Below, one piece after another: positions 7,469 to 17,171 of a stretch of DNA of 23,932 nt (position 1 is its first letter; every line of letters begins with the position of its first letter). Made by a program: the position numbers and the translations under genes. The stretch is taken from assembly GCA_964638865.1 (NCBI GenBank), contig CAZXBG010000048.1, forward strand, positions 1-23,932. The letters run 5' to 3'. The notes beneath the pieces are model-generated. The model saw only the letters and a list, made by a program, of their open reading frames with translations. It did not search any database and was not told the origin of the DNA. The stretch is from UBA7236 sp964638865. GTDB taxonomy: Bacteria; Bacteroidota; Bacteroidia; Chitinophagales; BACL12.

Positions 7469-10400
7469 TTATTGTTCATGTTCCAGGATATCCAATATTT
7501 TCTTAAATTCAACCTGAAGGGATTTGAATTTGGCGATATCAAATAATTCAAACAAAACCCTTAGCTTCATTACAATATTCATTTTTTGTGTTTCTTCGCC
7601 GGATGAAATAAATACTTGTTGTATTGATTGCACCACACGGTCTATTGTAATTTTGTTATTCCCGTTGGGGAAGATATGACCTTGATGCTGCAAAATAAAT
7701 TTACACAACCAATATCTCGGTTCATCCATTAGGTCCCAGAATGTTAACATATTATCAAATACTTCTATATTGTTAAACGACCATTCCAACTCCGAAATAG
7801 CAGGCATCACAACTGCATTATTTGGTAATAATTCGTTTAACATAAATGCATTACTTATAGAATACATCGTATTGTCTACAGAGGAAGATTTTCCCAGCGT
7901 AAAGGCATCCACATAATTAATAACTGCACTTTGTATAAATTCCACTCGTTGTTTACCGGTATATAACGATGCCAAAGTCTTGTATGCGGAACCCAAAACA
8001 TTATACAGTGCATGTGCAGTAATAATTTTATTCAGACTTTCTACTTTGCTAATTACTTTTTTAATTTCTTTGATCGCAATTGGTTGTTTTAGATAATAAT
8101 TAATTTTCAATCTGGAATATTCCACATAACTGTTTAAATTAAAATCATTGCTATTTTTTTCAAAGTATTCAGTAAAATATTCTAAGCTGGTTTTCTCTTC
8201 TCCAATTCTGTTGTAAAAAATGGCAATCAATTCGGTGAGTTGGCGCAACAGAATATTAGATGCCTTTGCTCCATTTATGGTATCATTGAATTCCTGAAGG
8301 TAACCTTCCTTCTGCACTGCTGAATAATTTGCACCAATTTTATTGATCAGATTTTCCAGGTCTAATTTTACTTGCTCTACAACATAATAATTTTTAACCG
8401 CCACCTTTTTTGCGCTGCTTAATTTTTTGAGCGTATAAAACTGATCGCCATAACATTGATAAGCACCCCAGGTATTATTAGAAGGGTAACGTTCATAACA
8501 CTTACATCTCGCATTTTTGATAGCCTCTCCAAAGTTTTTACCATCCAACATTTCGGAATAAAAATCGGAGGTAAATTCCATGGCTGCCTGATCATTAATT
8601 GCCCAACCTGCCGCAACAACAACTTTTACCCCCATTTCAATTAATTGAGTGCCCAAATTCGCAGCTAATTTGTATCTAAATTGTGATGCTTTTTCCACAG
8701 CCACATTGCTTGACCCAAGGTGACAACAATTAATAAATACCAATTCAGGAACACTGCTTAATTGTTCAATTTCTTTTGTAGTTAAAAAAACGTCATTTCC
8801 AATTACCATTCCTGATAGTTCGGGATTTTCTTCATTAAAGATCCCATGTCCCGCAAGATGCATTATTTTATAATCGGAGCGGAACATTTTTTTAATGATC
8901 GTACTGGAGGATTCATTTATACTTGCGGTAGTTTCATATCCAATTTCAGATAGTAGTTTGTTCACCAATTGTGCTTCATCTGCAGCGCCCGGTAAGGTGG
9001 GTAAAAAATTTCCGGTATCAGGATTACCTATTATTAGTGCCCTGTTTGCCAGTGTATAATTTACTCCCGGCCTAAACACCTCCGTTGAAAGTTGACGGAT
9101 CATACCAACCTGTGTAGAAAGCGGTGACGACTGTATAGAAATATCCTGCAGCATTTCCCATGGATAACCCGCAGTTGTTTTATCGAGGATTAATAATAAA
9201 TTTTGCTGATTGCGGACTGCCATTTTAAAATCATTCGGTATTAATAATTCAAAAATAATCTTTGCCAATTCGCCGTCCCAATTTTGTTTAGTGGAAATTT
9301 CATTAATTAATGTTTCAATTATTTCTTTACTGCAATACAATTTTCTCACTTCCTCCCGCGCAGTTCCCATCGACGAACTAAAGGTGAAAACCTTTGTTCG
9401 TGTATCATTTTCATTACAAATAAAATCACTTTGTATGGTAATTCTCTGCCACCAATCTATGTTGTTCTCAAAATTTAATCTCTTCCTGCTACCAATCAAT
9501 TTTTGCAATTTAGGTTCGAAATTAAATTTTGCACTTGTGTTATTTTTTAATTGGTCAAGACAAATTAATGCTTGCAAAGCTCTATCTTCAAAAATTTCAA
9601 TAAATTCTATTTTATCAATAACAGGCCAAACTTTATCCCCATTATTTCGTATCGTTTCATTTGCTTTATGCACACCGGACACAATTGCTTTTATTGCAGT
9701 TTCCACGCTCAATCCCGAATAACCGCAACCTAAAAGCAAAGAACTGATACCGAGTGAATTTGCTGAACCACTATCTTTTTTATTAAACGAACACAAATAT
9801 TCAATTACTCCCTGTTTAACAGTTTCTTCCAATTGATATCCTGAAAGTTTTTCGGTTTTACCCATACCAACTATCAAGGCACCCAGTGGTTTGCGATTAG
9901 GGTTACTAAAATATTTACTTTCGCCGATATTCCCTGGATAATTACCTGTTGCCAATCTTTTACTTAATAAATTATTAAAATAGAAATCGACAACTTTTTC
10001 AGCACTCATTATTCCATCACTTCGCAAATGGCCAACAATTATTGGATAGGTTGCATACCTCAGATCGCCGCATTTCATTTCAATGGTAATTGGCGGATAA
10101 ATTTCTTCATATACTGTTTCCGGCTTTGTAGCACCCAACATTACATTCTCCACATTCTCGAGCGTAAGGTCCTCCACGAGTTGTTCCGGCATATCAAAAA
10201 CAGGTTTTTCACCGCGTGAAACTGGTAGTTGTTTACTTAGAAGATTTGTTTTCCCTGTTTTTAGGATCTCTCTGATACCGTCAAAAATATCAGGTGCATT
10301 TGCCAGATCGCCATGGCCAACCATGGTATAATACACACGGTCATTTTCTTTGATTTCTTTAGGAATTCCCGATGCCCAGGTAACACTGCCATCTCCAAAT

Positions 10401-12724
10401 GGAGTGCCGGTAAATATTAATTTGTCTTCATTACCGGAAGCCAAATTGTAATAAAATCCGTTTACTGTTACTTCGCTTTTTCCTGCTATATAAATAAAAT
10501 TTTTATCGTTGTAAATTGTTGTATCAAAGGAGCTAACTTTCTTATGAAATGTACTGAATTTTTTAAGCGTAATGTCATCCGGAATCGGCCAATTAACAGA
10601 TACGAAATGTTGTTTCATTTTTTTCCATGTAGCAACATCTGTAAAATCATGTGCCGTTGTATCTATTGGAAGAAGACTTAAAATGCCGTCATAAGTATTA
10701 AATAAATGTAATAATTTTTCTTTCGAGTGCAAAAGATCCAATCCGGCGAGTTGTTTTAAACGCCCGCCCTTACCGACAAGAATTTCCGGAATTAAATAAG
10801 AACCTCCCAAAGGAGAACCTAAAAATAACACCTTATAATCTGCAAAAGCGGTAACCTTTTTCCATGTAACACTATGGTTATCCATAAATTCGCGCAACAC
10901 TAAACCTCCCATACTATGTGCAACAATTTTAATTGTTTTGCCTTTTGCTATCGTTAAAATATTATTAATATAGGTATTCAATTTTTCTGCTTCCCCTTTC
11001 ATATTCAAACGCCAGTCGTAGGGAAATACTGCCACATCATAATCGTTACTAAATTCCTTTTCAAATTTGTTATAAAATTTTCCGATCAGTGACGTTGCTT
11101 TTACATTTGGAGCATCAATGGTAAGTTCCGTAATTTTTCCAAAGGCAATTTTTACAATATCCAAATAGATCTCATCATTATTTTTTGCAAGATTACTTCC
11201 TAAAATTCCTGGAATAAATACAATTACCGGTTTTTTACCGCTCACGGTTTTCGGTTTTAAATTACCGAAAATTACACCCCTATCCACATTTTTAGGAAGC
11301 GAACGATCAAAGGATTCAAACTCCGGTGCAATCGTATTAATAGGCGCATTGATAGCGCTGTTAGTGGCCTGTTGCGTTTCGCGATTTGCAAAATAGGAGA
11401 AATGATTTACGTCAGCACCTTCATGATAAAAATATCCGATATTTTGTTTGCGGAATAAACCCCGCGACATACTTTTTGTATCTACTATCCAATCATTTTT
11501 TCCGCGATAAAATAGTTTTGTGATTATTGTAATAATCGCTTTCGGTTTTAAAGCAATTTTATTATTTCCCGCAATAACGTGCAAACTGCCATTTATAACT
11601 TCCTGTGGATGATTTAATGCTGCTATAAATTTTGAGTTGGGATTCATCACATATAAACCCGGTAAAATATTAGGACGCGCTTTACATGCCAACACATCGG
11701 CCAATAATTTTTTGAATGCAGATAATATGGGCGAAGTTGTTCCACCAAATGCCATATTAATTCCATTAATAAGCACATTCAGATAAAGGTCCAACCGTGT
11801 GCTGCACAAAGTAGTTCCTGCTCCGGGACAAGCGACACGAATATATTTTTCAATGGTAATTTCCCTTCCACTAATCTCGGTTTCAAATTTCTTAATTATA
11901 TTTTCACCAAAATCTTCTGCCATTTGTTCGCGATGTTCCGGCAGAAATCCCGGTTTCTGAATGTCACAATACTTTGCAATAATTTCCCCAACCAATCCCC
12001 CTCTGCTGGTGGAAATGATATGTAATTGAACCTTTTTCGGCAACCATTTTATTACTTCTATTGCATTTTCGAACGGCGATTTTGTTAAAGTTTGATGTTC
12101 CAGCGCTAAAATTCTGTCGCCATATGTCTGTTTTAAATTCTCCCACAATCCGAACTGCTTAAATTCCACCATTTTATGAAACGAATTCTGTAACGACGCA
12201 GCAGTGCCATGCATTAATAATAAATAGGGTTGGGTTGTTTCCTTAATTCGATTGGTAACCTTGGTAGTTCTGAATTCCGCATCCACATAAAACAAACCCG
12301 GTGCCGGTTGAATTCTGTTATCCAAAAATTCCGCCGATTTTTTAACAATTGCACCCGTAATATTTCCTTTAGGTTTAAAAATTTTGAATACCTTAAGCAC
12401 AATATTTTTTAGCCCACCCCTATCATCACTCCCAAACGAAATGCTGGCCGGAATTTCTATTTCCCCGTCATTAAACCCTCTCGAAGCAGGAGCACTATCA
12501 TTTTGCAAAATAAGGGGCAATTCACCTACCGTCCCCATCCAAAAGGAATCGTCCTCAAACTGAAACTCTGCAATTTCATCATCGTCAGCTTTCACCAAAA
12601 CTGTATCGCCACCATCGCGAGTGTCGCTTAAAACTACAGCATGCTGAATTTCATATCCATCAATTTCCTCTTGGTTTGGTGTATTGGTGGTATTAAAACC
12701 GGTGAGTTTGAAATGTCGTGTCAT
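7469..12724 (-). CDS. Giant protein: two alpha/beta-hydrolase domains, CHAT protease domain, helical tail
   Basis: A 1751-residue protein. Residues 1-130: short beta-rich N-terminal region. ~160-450: alpha/beta-hydrolase with HGTAAS (172), nucleophile elbow STSRGG (Ser240) and a plausible acid/base in DWIVD (411-415) and VNHF (His441). ~495-820: second, lecithin-cholesterol-acyltransferase-like hydrolase with FIPGILGSNL, FPYDWRLN, AHSMGG (Ser604), GDGSVTW (Asp778) and GHGDLA (His804). ~880-1060: a domain starting PIIVGHLRSDGI that I cannot name with confidence. ~1170-1430: CHAT (caspase-like) protease with HLAGHG (His1293), INCCHLG (Cys1334, the position after N-C) and AGWAINDQAAMEF. ~1440-1751: all-helical, TPR-like tail. 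No signal peptide, so probably cytoplasmic. All three catalytic sets look intact. CHAT proteases act in bacterial conflict and programmed-death systems; here cleavage might release or regulate the lipase-like parts (inference). A dead paralogue tail lies at 3184-3420. Confidence 0.9.
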   Translation of the reverse strand: MTRHFKLTGFNTTNTPNQEEIDGYEIQHAVVLSDTRDGGDTVLVKADDDEIAEFQFEDDSFWMGTVGELPLILQNDSAPASRGFNDGEIEIPASISFGSDDRGGLKNIVLKVFKIFKPKGNITGAIVKKSAEFLDNRIQPAPGLFYVDAEFRTTKVTNRIKETTQPYLLLMHGTAASLQNSFHKMVEFKQFGLWENLKQTYGDRILALEHQTLTKSPFENAIEVIKWLPKKVQLHIISTSRGGLVGEIIAKYCDIQKPGFLPEHREQMAEDFGENIIKKFETEISGREITIEKYIRVACPGAGTTLCSTRLDLYLNVLINGINMAFGGTTSPILSAFKKLLADVLACKARPNILPGLYVMNPNSKFIAALNHPQEVINGSLHVIAGNNKIALKPKAIITIITKLFYRGKNDWIVDTKSMSRGLFRKQNIGYFYHEGADVNHFSYFANRETQQATNSAINAPINTIAPEFESFDRSLPKNVDRGVIFGNLKPKTVSGKKPVIVFIPGILGSNLAKNNDEIYLDIVKIAFGKITELTIDAPNVKATSLIGKFYNKFEKEFSNDYDVAVFPYDWRLNMKGEAEKLNTYINNILTIAKGKTIKIVAHSMGGLVLREFMDNHSVTWKKVTAFADYKVLFLGSPLGGSYLIPEILVGKGGRLKQLAGLDLLHSKEKLLHLFNTYDGILSLLPIDTTAHDFTDVATWKKMKQHFVSVNWPIPDDITLKKFSTFHKKVSSFDTTIYNDKNFIYIAGKSEVTVNGFYYNLASGNEDKLIFTGTPFGDGSVTWASGIPKEIKENDRVYYTMVGHGDLANAPDIFDGIREILKTGKTNLLSKQLPVSRGEKPVFDMPEQLVEDLTLENVENVMLGATKPETVYEEIYPPITIEMKCGDLRYATYPIIVGHLRSDGIMSAEKVVDFYFNNLLSKRLATGNYPGNIGESKYFSNPNRKPLGALIVGMGKTEKLSGYQLEETVKQGVIEYLCSFNKKDSGSANSLGISSLLLGCGYSGLSVETAIKAIVSGVHKANETIRNNGDKVWPVIDKIEFIEIFEDRALQALICLDQLKNNTSAKFNFEPKLQKLIGSRKRLNFENNIDWWQRITIQSDFICNENDTRTKVFTFSSSMGTAREEVRKLYCSKEIIETLINEISTKQNWDGELAKIIFELLIPNDFKMAVRNQQNLLLILDKTTAGYPWEMLQDISIQSSPLSTQVGMIRQLSTEVFRPGVNYTLANRALIIGNPDTGNFLPTLPGAADEAQLVNKLLSEIGYETTASINESSSTIIKKMFRSDYKIMHLAGHGIFNEENPELSGMVIGNDVFLTTKEIEQLSSVPELVFINCCHLGSSNVAVEKASQFRYKLAANLGTQLIEMGVKVVVAAGWAINDQAAMEFTSDFYSEMLDGKNFGEAIKNARCKCYERYPSNNTWGAYQCYGDQFYTLKKLSSAKKVAVKNYYVVEQVKLDLENLINKIGANYSAVQKEGYLQEFNDTINGAKASNILLRQLTELIAIFYNRIGEEKTSLEYFTEYFEKNSNDFNLNSYVEYSRLKINYYLKQPIAIKEIKKVISKVESLNKIITAHALYNVLGSAYKTLASLYTGKQRVEFIQSAVINYVDAFTLGKSSSVDNTMYSISNAFMLNELLPNNAVVMPAISELEWSFNNIEVFDNMLTFWDLMDEPRYWLCKFILQHQGHIFPNGNNKITIDRVVQSIQQVFISSGEETQKMNIVMKLRVLFELFDIAKFKSLQVEFKKILDILEHEQ

Positions 12725-13241
12725 GATAGAATAAATTTTAGCAGTTTAAGTAGTAAATATTACAGAGATTATAGGAATTTGCCCTAAGTAAAAATAGTTT
12801 TTTCGCATCTTATTTTCAAATTTGTAGCACATATTTCAACATACCGAGGGCGTTGTGATGTCACAATATTTAGAATTTGTAAAATGTCCTTTTGATATTA
12901 GTTAAGGGCTAATGCCCAATTGCAAATGTTGGATTTTGGGACATGAGAATTGCTTTGTAAAAAATGGATAAACAGATTCTAAAATATTTTTACATCCATA
13001 CATTGAAAAAGGTATTGCCAAAATAAAATGGCTGTGATCAATAATGGCGTAAGTAGCTTACAGATTAGTTGCAAACGCGTATTTTAAATAAAATACAACA
13101 TCCAACTTCCGCAAACCTCGTTAGAAGCCATACAAATCAACCTAAATTAACGGCATATTCGAAATTATGCCGTCAAATTAAAAAAGCAAACCTTGCAACT
13201 TTGCGCACATTTGCAAATTCATGCAAAAACGTAAGCCGCAG
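12725..13241. other. Intergenic stretch without genes
   Basis: No ORF of substance on either strand and no repeats beyond the hairpin listed at 13150-13173. This should contain the promoter of the giant CHAT gene, but I cannot find a -33/-7 pair matching the Bacteroidota consensus. Confidence 0.4.
13150..13173 (-). terminator. Stem-loop downstream of the two-repeat protein gene
   Basis: The perfect 8-bp arms ACGGCATA (13150-13157) and TATGCCGT (13166-13173) surround an 8-nt loop, about 70 nt past the stop of the minus-strand gene at 13242. On the minus strand the following sequence is T-rich but not a clean T run, so a weak intrinsic terminator is the best reading. Confidence 0.3.
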
Positions 13242-13958
13242 TTAAATATTTTTAAACTGCGTAACGTTAATATTGAATCCTGAAATCCTGGTAATGCTTA
13301 CATTTATAACATAGTGCGCACCCTCGGCATTACCACTGGTGGCAATGAAATCGAGGGTTAAATTGGCTGGTGTTTGGGTAATTGTATGTTTGTCAATAAA
13401 GTCATCACGATCATACCAATGGTTCCCATCATTTTCAAACAAACTCAGTGTTGAAAATCCTTCGTAAAGAAATTCATCATTTAGCATCTTCGTTTGACCC
13501 TTAGTCATATTAGGTAATGATCTTTTTGTACCATTAAATGTCACGTATAATTCATCCGTAAAAGTCTCTGCCTGTTCATTACAGGTGATTGAATTAAGTC
13601 GGAGATTTGCAGTCATGCTTGTGCCCTCGTCGGTAATAACACTTACATTCATTACATAGCGCGCAGGCAAAGCATTGCCAGAGGATGCACGAAATTCAAG
13701 TGTTAAATCTTCTGCCGATTCAGAGATGGTATGTTTTGCAATAAAGTCATCTCCATCATACCAATGATTACCGTCATCCTCAAACAAACTCAGCTGCTGG
13801 GGACCCTCGAAAATAAATTCAGTGGTTAGCGACTTTGTTTGACCTTCGGTCATGCTAGGCAATGAAGTTTTTGTACCGTTAAAGGTAACGAATAACTCAT
13901 CCGTGAAGGATTCTGCTTGTGTTAAGCAAGTAATTGATCTAAGTTTTAATAATGCCAT
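13242..13958 (-). CDS. Protein of two tandem ~115-residue beta-rich (C2-like) repeats
   Basis: A 238-residue protein made of two homologous units, roughly 1-116 and 117-225. Matching landmarks are LRSITC and LNSITC, DELFVTFNGTK and DELYVTFNGTK, MTEGQTK and MTKGQTK, then LFEDDGNHWYDGDDFIAKHT and LFENDGNHWYDRDDFIDKHT, each ending in a beta strand (YVMNVSV, YVINVSI). The pattern NGxK, GQT, then an acidic DD-rich loop before FI resembles a C2-like or calcium-binding beta-sandwich seen in many bacterial proteins of unknown role (family recall, not a search). The acidic loops might bind calcium (inference). There is no signal peptide and no catalytic residue set. It has gene-free gaps of over 500 nt on both sides, so it is probably its own transcript. 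The start is the ATG at 13958. Confidence 0.8.
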   Translation of the reverse strand: MALLKLRSITCLTQAESFTDELFVTFNGTKTSLPSMTEGQTKSLTTEFIFEGPQQLSLFEDDGNHWYDGDDFIAKHTISESAEDLTLEFRASSGNALPARYVMNVSVITDEGTSMTANLRLNSITCNEQAETFTDELYVTFNGTKRSLPNMTKGQTKMLNDEFLYEGFSTLSLFENDGNHWYDRDDFIDKHTITQTPANLTLDFIATSGNAEGAHYVINVSITRISGFNINVTQFKNI

Positions 13959-14515
13959 AAGAATAATTGTGTTTTATTATGAAATTAAACTATTTAATAT
14001 TTGGGTTGTTTAACGGCTTCGCCGCAATTTTTCTATCATTCATTTCTTGCAATCGGTTCGGTTATTACGATCGCTAATGGGCTTCCGATAACTCGTTTAT
14101 TTCCGCCGCGTTTAAGCCCCTTGCAAAACTCCCTAAACATAAAAACTATTGACAAGCGGGTTACTTATTCCGGATTTTAGCACACCAACAAAAACAGTTT
14201 TCGCAATACCTTTATGAACTGTATTTCAAATATAAATACCGATTTTCACTAATTCTGTATACAGGTTCAAATTCACGGAAAACTACAACTCCCCATTTGT
14301 CACAAAAAGTTATTATATTTTTACACTATTGTGGTACAAACTAAGCTGCGTCAGCAAAAACGCTCATTCGATTGGCGATTTAAAAACATGTCACAAAAAT
14401 CTCTGCCTTATTCCTGTCACATTTTATTAAATATTTATGTAAGTGCATTGACTTTTTAACGTTTTTAGCAGATTTAAAGGTTATTATAACCAATTAATAT
14501 TTGCAATACTTTATG
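13959..14515. other. Intergenic stretch without genes
   Basis: No credible ORF, RNA gene or repeat. A small GC hairpin (CGGC TTC GCCG, near 14014) and a C-rich patch around 14100-14160 stand out from the AT-rich background, with no assignable role. This must hold the promoter of the two-repeat protein. Confidence 0.35.
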
Positions 14516-15736
14516 TTAAAAGAAAATGTAGTATGCCTGAAAACCTGCCCAAAAATGAGATCTCGCCATAGATAATTTAAATTCGGGTGATCTCCCTGAA
14601 ACAATTGCTGCTATTTGTACCGCATCAAATTGTTTGTTATCCCAACATTTGTTTTTTAAAGGTATTGTCATGCCCAAACCAAAATCAAATTCCGCGACTA
14701 GTGGTGAAATTTCTGAATATGAAAGATCATGAAAATTATTGCGGAATTGTCCCTGCAGAAAACCATTATATAAGTAATAATTAAGTCGTGGATTCAAAAA
14801 TAAATACAATTCATATCGATAATCTTCCTTTAAATAATCTAAATAATTTATATTGCTGGTAAAAGTTGCCATTTCAACAGTTGATTTTGGAGGACTTCCA
14901 ATAGATTTAATTCTTTGATCAATCAATTGATTACTGTATAATCCACTAGCAGAATTTAAAATACTACCGTTTGTATTAAACCAATTTCTTGGATCTAATA
15001 ATCCAAATTTCAAACCCAATTCAGTTTTCACTCCAGTATAATATCCAATTCTCAACTCTATATTCTGATAAAAGTCAAATAATTTGTGGTCTTTTAAAGA
15101 TTCTAGAGCACTCGGAGTTTGCAGTTCTTTCCAGTTCACAGTATATAAAAATGTAAATTCACCTCCATTCGATATCTGATTGTTCCATCCATTGGGATAT
15201 ATTCGGTCTCCACCTCCCCATCCCTGTTCATGCATATATCCTTGAACGGCTTTAGGTATATGAGTTCCATACAAGCCATAAATCAAAGAACTTGATCTCA
15301 ATTTCGAGACATCTAATTTTGTTTTCTGAACCTGTATAAAAATAATACCAGCAAAAGGTCGGTCATTTACTATTTTATCAATTGAATCAATGGCCTCACC
15401 TAAGTAACGCGGTGTAAAACCTGTTCCTCCTAAATTTAAGCTTTGAGCGGTTAACGTCATGTCATTACTCTCATCTTCATAATCAAAACCCCACATCACT
15501 TTGTCAATCGTACGCAATGGTTTAAATAAGCATCTTGGTTTTTTACGCGGAAGTGTAAAAGCAATTCCCATGGTGTAATTTCTATCCTCATTAAGAATGT
15601 TTAAATAATTTATTGGAGGAATATTTAAAAAAATATCTTGCTCCACAGTTAACCCGGCAATACTGCTAGATTGAGACAATAAATTTGAAGCAAAAAACGA
15701 AATAAGTGACCAAATAATTAGAAATTTTTTTATCAT
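14516..15736 (-). CDS. LpxR-like outer-membrane lipid A deacylase (DUF2219 family)
   Basis: A 406-residue protein with a clear signal peptide (MIKKFLIIWSLISFFASNLLSQ). Family landmarks of LpxR, a calcium-dependent outer-membrane beta-barrel that removes the 3'-acyloxyacyl group of lipid A, are present: EQDIF (32-36), NEDRNYTMGI (49-58), NDRPFAGI (124-131), a glycine-rich stretch with YMHEQG (His169, the likely counterpart of the catalytic His) and PNGWNNQISNGGEF (181-194). The usual Asn of the first motif is Gln33 here and the protein is longer than the ~320 residues of enterobacterial LpxR, so activity is not assured. It ends in the alternating aromatic pattern of an outer-membrane strand with a terminal Phe. 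It starts 4 nt after the lipoprotein gene at 15741, so the two are probably co-transcribed. Confidence 0.78.
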   Translation of the reverse strand: MIKKFLIIWSLISFFASNLLSQSSSIAGLTVEQDIFLNIPPINYLNILNEDRNYTMGIAFTLPRKKPRCLFKPLRTIDKVMWGFDYEDESNDMTLTAQSLNLGGTGFTPRYLGEAIDSIDKIVNDRPFAGIIFIQVQKTKLDVSKLRSSSLIYGLYGTHIPKAVQGYMHEQGWGGGDRIYPNGWNNQISNGGEFTFLYTVNWKELQTPSALESLKDHKLFDFYQNIELRIGYYTGVKTELGLKFGLLDPRNWFNTNGSILNSASGLYSNQLIDQRIKSIGSPPKSTVEMATFTSNINYLDYLKEDYRYELYLFLNPRLNYYLYNGFLQGQFRNNFHDLSYSEISPLVAEFDFGLGMTIPLKNKCWDNKQFDAVQIAAIVSGRSPEFKLSMARSHFWAGFQAYYIFF

Positions 15737-15740
15737 AATA

Positions 15741-16949
15741 TTATTTTATTTTGCTTCCGTTATAAATCATACTAATTATTTTTTTGTTTTTCCAACCTCC
15801 AACATGTGCATTTTTAGGATGTGCAAATAAACACAACCAAACCCGTGCATTATCTATTACACACCCTGACACAATTAATCTACTATTGTTCTCACAATAA
15901 CCATATTCATCCCGTGATGCCCATAATGCATAACCTAGAATATCATTGGGATCATAAAAACCTACAAGCTGAAAAGAGTCTTGATTTAAATTGCAAATAA
16001 AATTGCAAATATGTGCGGTATTGTTTTGGTAGTATTCTTTAAAATTATCCCCATCAGAGGCATTTAGTTCATCAACGCTTAAAAGTGGAATTTGATTCGA
16101 AAGTGAAAAAATAGTTTTAATAGTTGTCTTTTGAATGCTTGTTGTAAGGGCAATCTTCTTACTATTTGAAAACCACTTTACCGAGTCAATTTCATTTAAT
16201 TGAATATCAGGGTAAATACAAACAGGAATAATGTCGCGCTCCAAAATGTTTGATCCTTCAGAATTACTTAATAAACTTTTTCCTTCATATATAATATCAT
16301 TTAAGACATCAAAAACGATTTTGGTTCCAAGACTACCTGTCACCAAATAAATATCAGTGTTGTCCAATGGTATTTCAGAAATAAATCCACTCGGAAGATC
16401 TTTGTATCCGTACATGTATTTCATCGCTTCAATAATTGGAGCTTGTATTCTACACTTGTAAAATGGAGATTTATACAGTACAAAATCTGAAAAATTTTCA
16501 TTCATTATTTTTGTTTGTATATAATTATTAACTGGGGCCCTAGAATTTTTTGTTTGTTGGTGATTTTCCTTCAGCCATCCCTTGAATTCTTCTGTAATAT
16601 TCGACCAATGAACAGAATAAAATGTAATTTTATTTGAACCTTGACTATATTGAGAGATAAATATTCTCCCCTCATTTACATTTATTGTTTTACTGGCAAC
16701 CTTGGTATATTCATTTGTTTCTTTCATTATACCAGCAATAAACTTTTCAGAAAAATCAAGTTCTTGGGGACCAACGCCATGTGTAATGAAAATTCGAATA
16801 TCTGTACTATCTACATCTTTATTATCTATAGAACTTTTAATTCCATCAAATTCATTACTAACTGAGTGAACTTTTAAAATACTGCAGGAAGTACAAAAAT
16901 TATACAATAAAATAATAAAAAAGAAAAACGTAAATTTGTTTGTTGTCAT
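15741..16949 (-). CDS. Lipoprotein with alpha/beta-hydrolase-like motifs
   Basis: A 402-residue protein from the ATG at 16949. An in-frame ATG at 16967 would place six extra residues ahead of the signal peptide, so I prefer the later start. MTTNKFTFFFFIILLYNFCTSC is a signal peptide ending in a lipobox-like Cys (NFCTSC), predicting a lipid-anchored envelope protein. After it, RIFITHGVG (58-66 of the longer form) and YLVTGSLGTKIVFD (nucleophile Ser212 in T-G-S-L-G) match the oxyanion-side strand and nucleophile elbow of alpha/beta-hydrolases, and a late His in LCLFAHPKNAH could complete a triad. No named family is recognised. It is the first gene of a unit with the LpxR-like gene, which suggests action on an acyl-ester substrate in the outer membrane or periplasm (inference). 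Confidence 0.72.
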   Translation of the reverse strand: MTTNKFTFFFFIILLYNFCTSCSILKVHSVSNEFDGIKSSIDNKDVDSTDIRIFITHGVGPQELDFSEKFIAGIMKETNEYTKVASKTINVNEGRIFISQYSQGSNKITFYSVHWSNITEEFKGWLKENHQQTKNSRAPVNNYIQTKIMNENFSDFVLYKSPFYKCRIQAPIIEAMKYMYGYKDLPSGFISEIPLDNTDIYLVTGSLGTKIVFDVLNDIIYEGKSLLSNSEGSNILERDIIPVCIYPDIQLNEIDSVKWFSNSKKIALTTSIQKTTIKTIFSLSNQIPLLSVDELNASDGDNFKEYYQNNTAHICNFICNLNQDSFQLVGFYDPNDILGYALWASRDEYGYCENNSRLIVSGCVIDNARVWLCLFAHPKNAHVGGWKNKKIISMIYNGSKIK

Positions 16950-17171
16950 AAAATATGTGTTTGGCATTATGAGAAAATAATAAATAACGTAATCAAATAT
17001 AAAAATAATATAAAGTTATAAAACGGTAATTAATATCTAATAATATAAAAGCGAATATTGGCGCGTTAACTTGTAAATTAATTTATTTCTTACCCTCTCT
17101 TTTTATTCAAAACTAGAACCTCGCTTTTTGAGAGATGCTTTTATGCTCAGTGCTTTTAATTGACCTTGATG

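Noticed and set aside
9210..9722. 170-codon plus-strand ORF
   Set aside because: It lies antisense inside the giant CHAT gene, whose frame is supported by clear domains; the antisense product has no domain.
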